Assembly: GCA_014323675.1 (NCBI GenBank) | Contig: JACONN010000006.1 | Location: forward strand, 806,001 to 870,000 | Reading direction: 5' to 3' | Origin: Hormoscilla sp. GM7CHS1pb | Lineage (GTDB): Bacteria > Cyanobacteriota > Cyanobacteriia > Cyanobacteriales > Desertifilaceae | DNA length: 64,000 bases | In this document: one piece after another, positions 61,675-64,000 of the stretch | How the letters are laid out: every line of letters begins with the position of its first letter | How positions within the stretch are numbered: position 1 is the stretch's first letter | Position numbers and translations under genes: made by a program | The notes under the pieces: generated by a model | What the model was told of the DNA's origin: nothing | Seen by the model: the letters and a program-made list of their open reading frames with translations, nothing else | Databases searched by the model: none

Positions 61675-61683
61675 ATGCCCAGA

Positions 61684-62020
61684 TTATCGAAGCATTTGGC
61701 AATGTCCAAAGGCTAGCTTGAGGATTTCCAAATTATGCAGCAAATTCCCATGACTTACCATCACTCCTTTTGGCTTCCCTGTAGGACCGGAAGTATACTG
61801 GATAAAGGCCAGGGTATCTGGGCTTACTTCCACCACCTGGCAATCCGATCGCGCACTGCGTAGCGTAGGGTTCCCGGAGCGTGCAGCCATAGCTAAGTGG
61901 CTGGGTATTCGAGGCAATCCCTTTCAATCCTGCTAATTCGGGATTTTCCCCAAAGTGACTCCCGATTCCGCTCGACTCTGATGCAGTTGTCAGGGTTGGC
62001 AAGCGCGTCCAATCACTACT
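61684..62020 (-). pseudogene. Fatty acyl-AMP ligase (AMP-binding enzyme) remnant
   Basis: Minus-strand segments GSHFGENPELAGLKGIASNT and, after a repeat-derived interruption, VSPDTLAFIQYTSGPTGKPK GVMVSHGNLLHN. The latter is the adenylate-forming P-loop of FAAL/acyl-CoA synthetases, with the usual TSGSTG changed to TSGPTG. Only about 100 codons of a ~580-codon gene remain. The interruption (61845-61890) is a copy of GCGTAGGGTTCCCGGAGCGT. It may mark a lost lipid or natural-product gene. Confidence 0.72.
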
Positions 62021-62066
62021 TGTGACCCACTACCAACCCATCTAATGCGAGTATAACTATATGTGC

Positions 62067-62522
62067 TTAAGCAATGGTAGCCCGACCGCTCAAGTAGTCC
62101 TGTAACTGCCGATTGTGGTCATGAGATAGCTTACCCTCTGGCAGTGATGTCAGCTCAAAAGCCTGAACTGCACTAATTTCCAGAGTATCCCGAACTTGCA
62201 TTTTACCGATAACTTCCGCTTCCACCGTTATACAAATAGAATGGATTCTGGGGTCGCGGTCTGGTGCTGAATAAACACCCAGCAACTGGCTAATTTTGAC
62301 AACTTCCAGACCCGTCTCCTCAGCTAACTCTCGCCGCACCGTCGTAGGAATATCCTCCCCCCAGTCCACCAAGCCTCCGGGTAGTCCCCACAGACCATTG
62401 TCACGACGCCGGACCAGTACTATCCGACCATCAGCCAATCTGGGGATGATGGTCGCACCAGTGACCGGGTGACGGAAGATCACGCCCAAGACTGTTTGTA
62501 CGAACTGCCATGACCGACGCAT
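62067..62522 (-). CDS. Nudix hydrolase
   Basis: 151 residues. The Nudix box is intact: GGLVDWGEDIPTTVRRELAE ETG (residues about 50-72), with REL-x-EE-x-G metal-binding glutamates. Upstream IIPRLADGRIVLVRRRDNGL WGLPGG is typical of MutT/ADP-ribose-pyrophosphatase-like members. Substrate specificity cannot be read. N-terminus MRRSWQFVQTVLGVIFRHPV is a family-specific extension. Complete. Confidence 0.9.
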   Translation of the reverse strand: MRRSWQFVQTVLGVIFRHPVTGATIIPRLADGRIVLVRRRDNGLWGLPGGLVDWGEDIPTTVRRELAEETGLEVVKISQLLGVYSAPDRDPRIHSICITVEAEVIGKMQVRDTLEISAVQAFELTSLPEGKLSHDHNRQLQDYLSGRATIA

Positions 62523-62579
62523 AAGTGATTTGTTAGTTGTGAGAGGCCATCAAGCCCGGAAAAATCGCAAAATATTTTT

Positions 62580-62692
62580 GGCGTTGCACAATTACGGGAT
62601 GATGGGCATAGTTGCAGAAGTCTTAAACCTAGACTACAAGCCAGTTTAAGTTATGTGCATGCGTAGGCATCATCCCCAAAATGTGCAACGCC
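62580..62692. mobile_element. 113-bp IS1-derived miniature element, copy 3
   Basis: Same sequence and ends as the copies at 14071 and 46695. Flanked by the 8-bp duplication ATATTTTT (62572-62579 and 62693-62700). Lies between the Nudix gene and palindromic element copy E. Confidence 0.92.
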
Positions 62693-62772
62693 ATATTTTT
62701 AATCTTAGCATGAATCGCCCCCACAGGAGGTCGAAACTTGAGTTATACTAAGAAAATTACCCATCGTAACAT

Positions 62773-62875
62773 GCCGATTTTTCGGTCGAAACCGGGAGCA
62801 CCCACCCGGTTGTGTCGCATCCTGCGCACAACATAGGTGGGTGCTCCGGAAACGAAAGTCCGCAGGCCGATCGGG
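62773..62875. repeat. Long palindromic element, copy E
   Basis: GCCGATTTTTCGGTCGAAAC, GGGAGCACCCACCCGGTTGT G, loop TCGCATCCTGCG, CACAACATAGGTGGGTGCTC C, GGAAACGAAAGTCCGCAGGC. Very close to copy A, with GCCGAT/ATCGGGC-type outer ends instead of AGATCCCC. Confidence 0.83.
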
Positions 62876-62948
62876 CACGGTGTACTGGCAACAGCATGCC
62901 CCCACCCGATAACTAGGCATTATTTTTGTTGTTAGTAATGAGGTGAAC

Positions 62949-63116
62949 ATGGCCAAGCGCCGCAACCCCAAGAAAGAAAAGGCGCAGCGTAATCTAGCAT
63001 ACGCCCGCAAATTTCGCAAACGGAAACAGACAGGTCGCTTCTCCAGACGACGGTTTGACAGGCAACCGACAGCAGAGGAAGACGATATGGAAAAGGACTC
63101 CTCTGTAGCCATGTAA
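62949..63116 (+). CDS. Small highly basic conserved protein
   Basis: 55 residues: MAKRRNPKKEKAQRNLAYAR KFRKRKQTGRFSRRR, then an acidic tail PTAEEDDMEKDSS. AGGTG precedes the ATG. I recognise the N-terminal pattern as a small cyanobacterial protein of unknown role; composition suggests RNA or ribosome association. It converges on argH with 10 bp between the stops. Confidence 0.65.
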   Translation: MAKRRNPKKEKAQRNLAYARKFRKRKQTGRFSRRRFDRQPTAEEDDMEKDSSVAM

Positions 63117-63126
63117 AGTACGGGAT

Positions 63127-64000
63127 CTAACCTCCCGATACTGTGGCTAAGCGATCGCGCCCTGCTTGAATGGCTTTCCTGACCTGCTCGAAGCCAGTAC
63201 CGCCGTAACTGTTACGCGCGGCCACGACTTGCCGGGGGGCGATCGCCTGATAAATATCTGACTCAAAGGCCGGATGCAGGGCTTTCCATTCCTCCAAACT
63301 GAGATCCGGCAGCAGTTTACCGGCAGCAAGGCTAGTTTTCACGGCCTTACCTACGAGGTTGTAAGCTTCCCGGAAGGGAACGCCCCGCGCGGCCAGATAG
63401 TCGGCCACATCTGTGGCGTTAGAGAAGTCTGACGCCACAGCTTTTTCTAGGCGTTCGGTCCGAAATTCTATCCCCTCCCGCAGCAAGATCGTCATGGCTT
63501 GCAGACAGGCTTTCAGGGTTTTCACGCTGTCAAATAAGGCTTCCTTATCCTCTTGCAGGTCTTTGTTATAGGCCATTGGCAGTCCCTTCATCAACACCAG
63601 CAGGGCCTGGAGATGACCAAAAACCCGACCTGTCTTACCCCGCACCAGTTCGGGTACGTCGGGGTTTTTCTTTTGGGGCATAATGCTGGAGCCGGTAGCA
63701 CATCTGTCCGAGAGGGTGACAAAGCCAAATTCCCGTGACGCCCAGAGAATGATTTCCTCTGATAGACGACTCAGGTGGACCATAATCAAGCTGGCGCTAC
63801 AACAGAATTCCACCGCAAAGTCCCGATCGCTCACTCCATCCAAACTGTTACCATAGACACTGGCAAACCCCAGTTCCTCTGCTGTATATTGGCGGTCAAT
63901 GGGAAAGGTCGTCCCCGCCAGGGCACCACAACCGAGGGGAGAAATATTTACCCGCTTCCAGACATCACCCAAGCGTTCCCAGTCTCGTTGGGCCATTTCA
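63127..64000 (-). CDS. argH: Argininosuccinate lyase, C-terminal part
   Basis: Splits argininosuccinate into arginine and fumarate, the last step of arginine synthesis. About 291 of ~460 residues are in the window; the frame stays open through the edge (EMAQRDWERLGD at the start), so the N-terminus lies beyond 64000. Visible: NISPLGCGALAGTTFPIDRQ, NSLDGVSDRDFAVEFC, and the fumarase/aspartase signature GSSIMPQKKNPDVPELVRGK near the middle, with the catalytic Ser in the loop, and the C-terminal GGTGFEQVRKAIQ. Normal. Confidence 0.95.
   Translation of the reverse strand, partial: EMAQRDWERLGDVWKRVNISPLGCGALAGTTFPIDRQYTAEELGFASVYGNSLDGVSDRDFAVEFCCSASLIMVHLSRLSEEIILWASREFGFVTLSDRCATGSSIMPQKKNPDVPELVRGKTGRVFGHLQALLVLMKGLPMAYNKDLQEDKEALFDSVKTLKACLQAMTILLREGIEFRTERLEKAVASDFSNATDVADYLAARGVPFREAYNLVGKAVKTSLAAGKLLPDLSLEEWKALHPAFESDIYQAIAPRQVVAARNSYGGTGFEQVRKAIQAGRDRLATVSGG

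Overview
The window is cyanobacterial chromosome. It carries allophycocyanin core genes (apcE-apcA-apcB-apcC), an H+-ATP synthase operon in the cyanobacterial order with a duplicated b subunit (b'), the thylakoid assembly factors PAM68 and Ycf37, DUF1822, DUF6887/DUF6888, metacaspase and WD40 remnants, and very frequent GCGATCGC (HIP1) octamers. The load of insertion sequences, ORF-less group II introns and palindromic repeats points to a large-genome, probably filamentous (Oscillatoriales-like) species. This is inference; no rRNA or tRNA gene was recognised in the window.

Layout. 1-13 kb is mostly housekeeping: gpsA; a tight minus-strand cluster mscS/cNMP - SLC13 permease - usp - cysC; rpmI-rplT; a family-3 solute-binding protein; ycf37; a decayed sucrose-phosphatase; ruvA; rpsO-PAM68; aroF; a repeat-packed spacer; nadA. 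14-23.6 kb is a decay zone: fragments of an AAA ATPase, metacaspase, WD40 protein, HtrA and two IS630 elements, pieces of group II introns fused to unrelated genes, with scpB intact. 23.8-29.2 kb is the allophycocyanin locus behind a consensus promoter. 29.2-36.9 kb is accessory: a frameshifted ftsW/rodA, a vapBC module split by an IS982 element, and remnants of ISKra4, IS1, IS630, IS982 and a GST gene. 37-44.3 kb holds a methyltransferase and atpI-B-E-F2-F-H-A-G. 44.4-47.6 kb is a nested group II intron pair (twintron). Then come two M16 peptidase-family genes, another IS-rich stretch (50.6-54.7 kb), a decayed isopentenyl-phosphate-kinase-like gene, pgeF, birA, a Uma2 nuclease gene, ribE, a DUF151 nuclease gene, an iron-sulfur aldo/keto reductase, a Nudix hydrolase, a small basic protein and the 3' part of argH.

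The most striking structure is at 44417-47614. An ORF-less group II intron is interrupted near its 5' end by a second, closely related intron (44455-45572), and its body is interrupted by an IS1-family element (46047-47039). That element's transposase gene is itself interrupted by a 113-bp miniature element carrying the same ends. Each level has a clean boundary: exact restoration of intron spacing, and 8-bp target duplications. Two more copies of the 113-bp element lie at 14071 and 62580.

A second theme is a family of long palindromic elements (6663, 14760, 59021, 61147, 62773). One copy sits inside the aldo/keto reductase gene and is translated in frame. Core photosynthesis, ATP synthase, ribosomal and biosynthetic genes look intact; almost all damage is in accessory genes and transposases, as expected of a genome under heavy mobile-element pressure.
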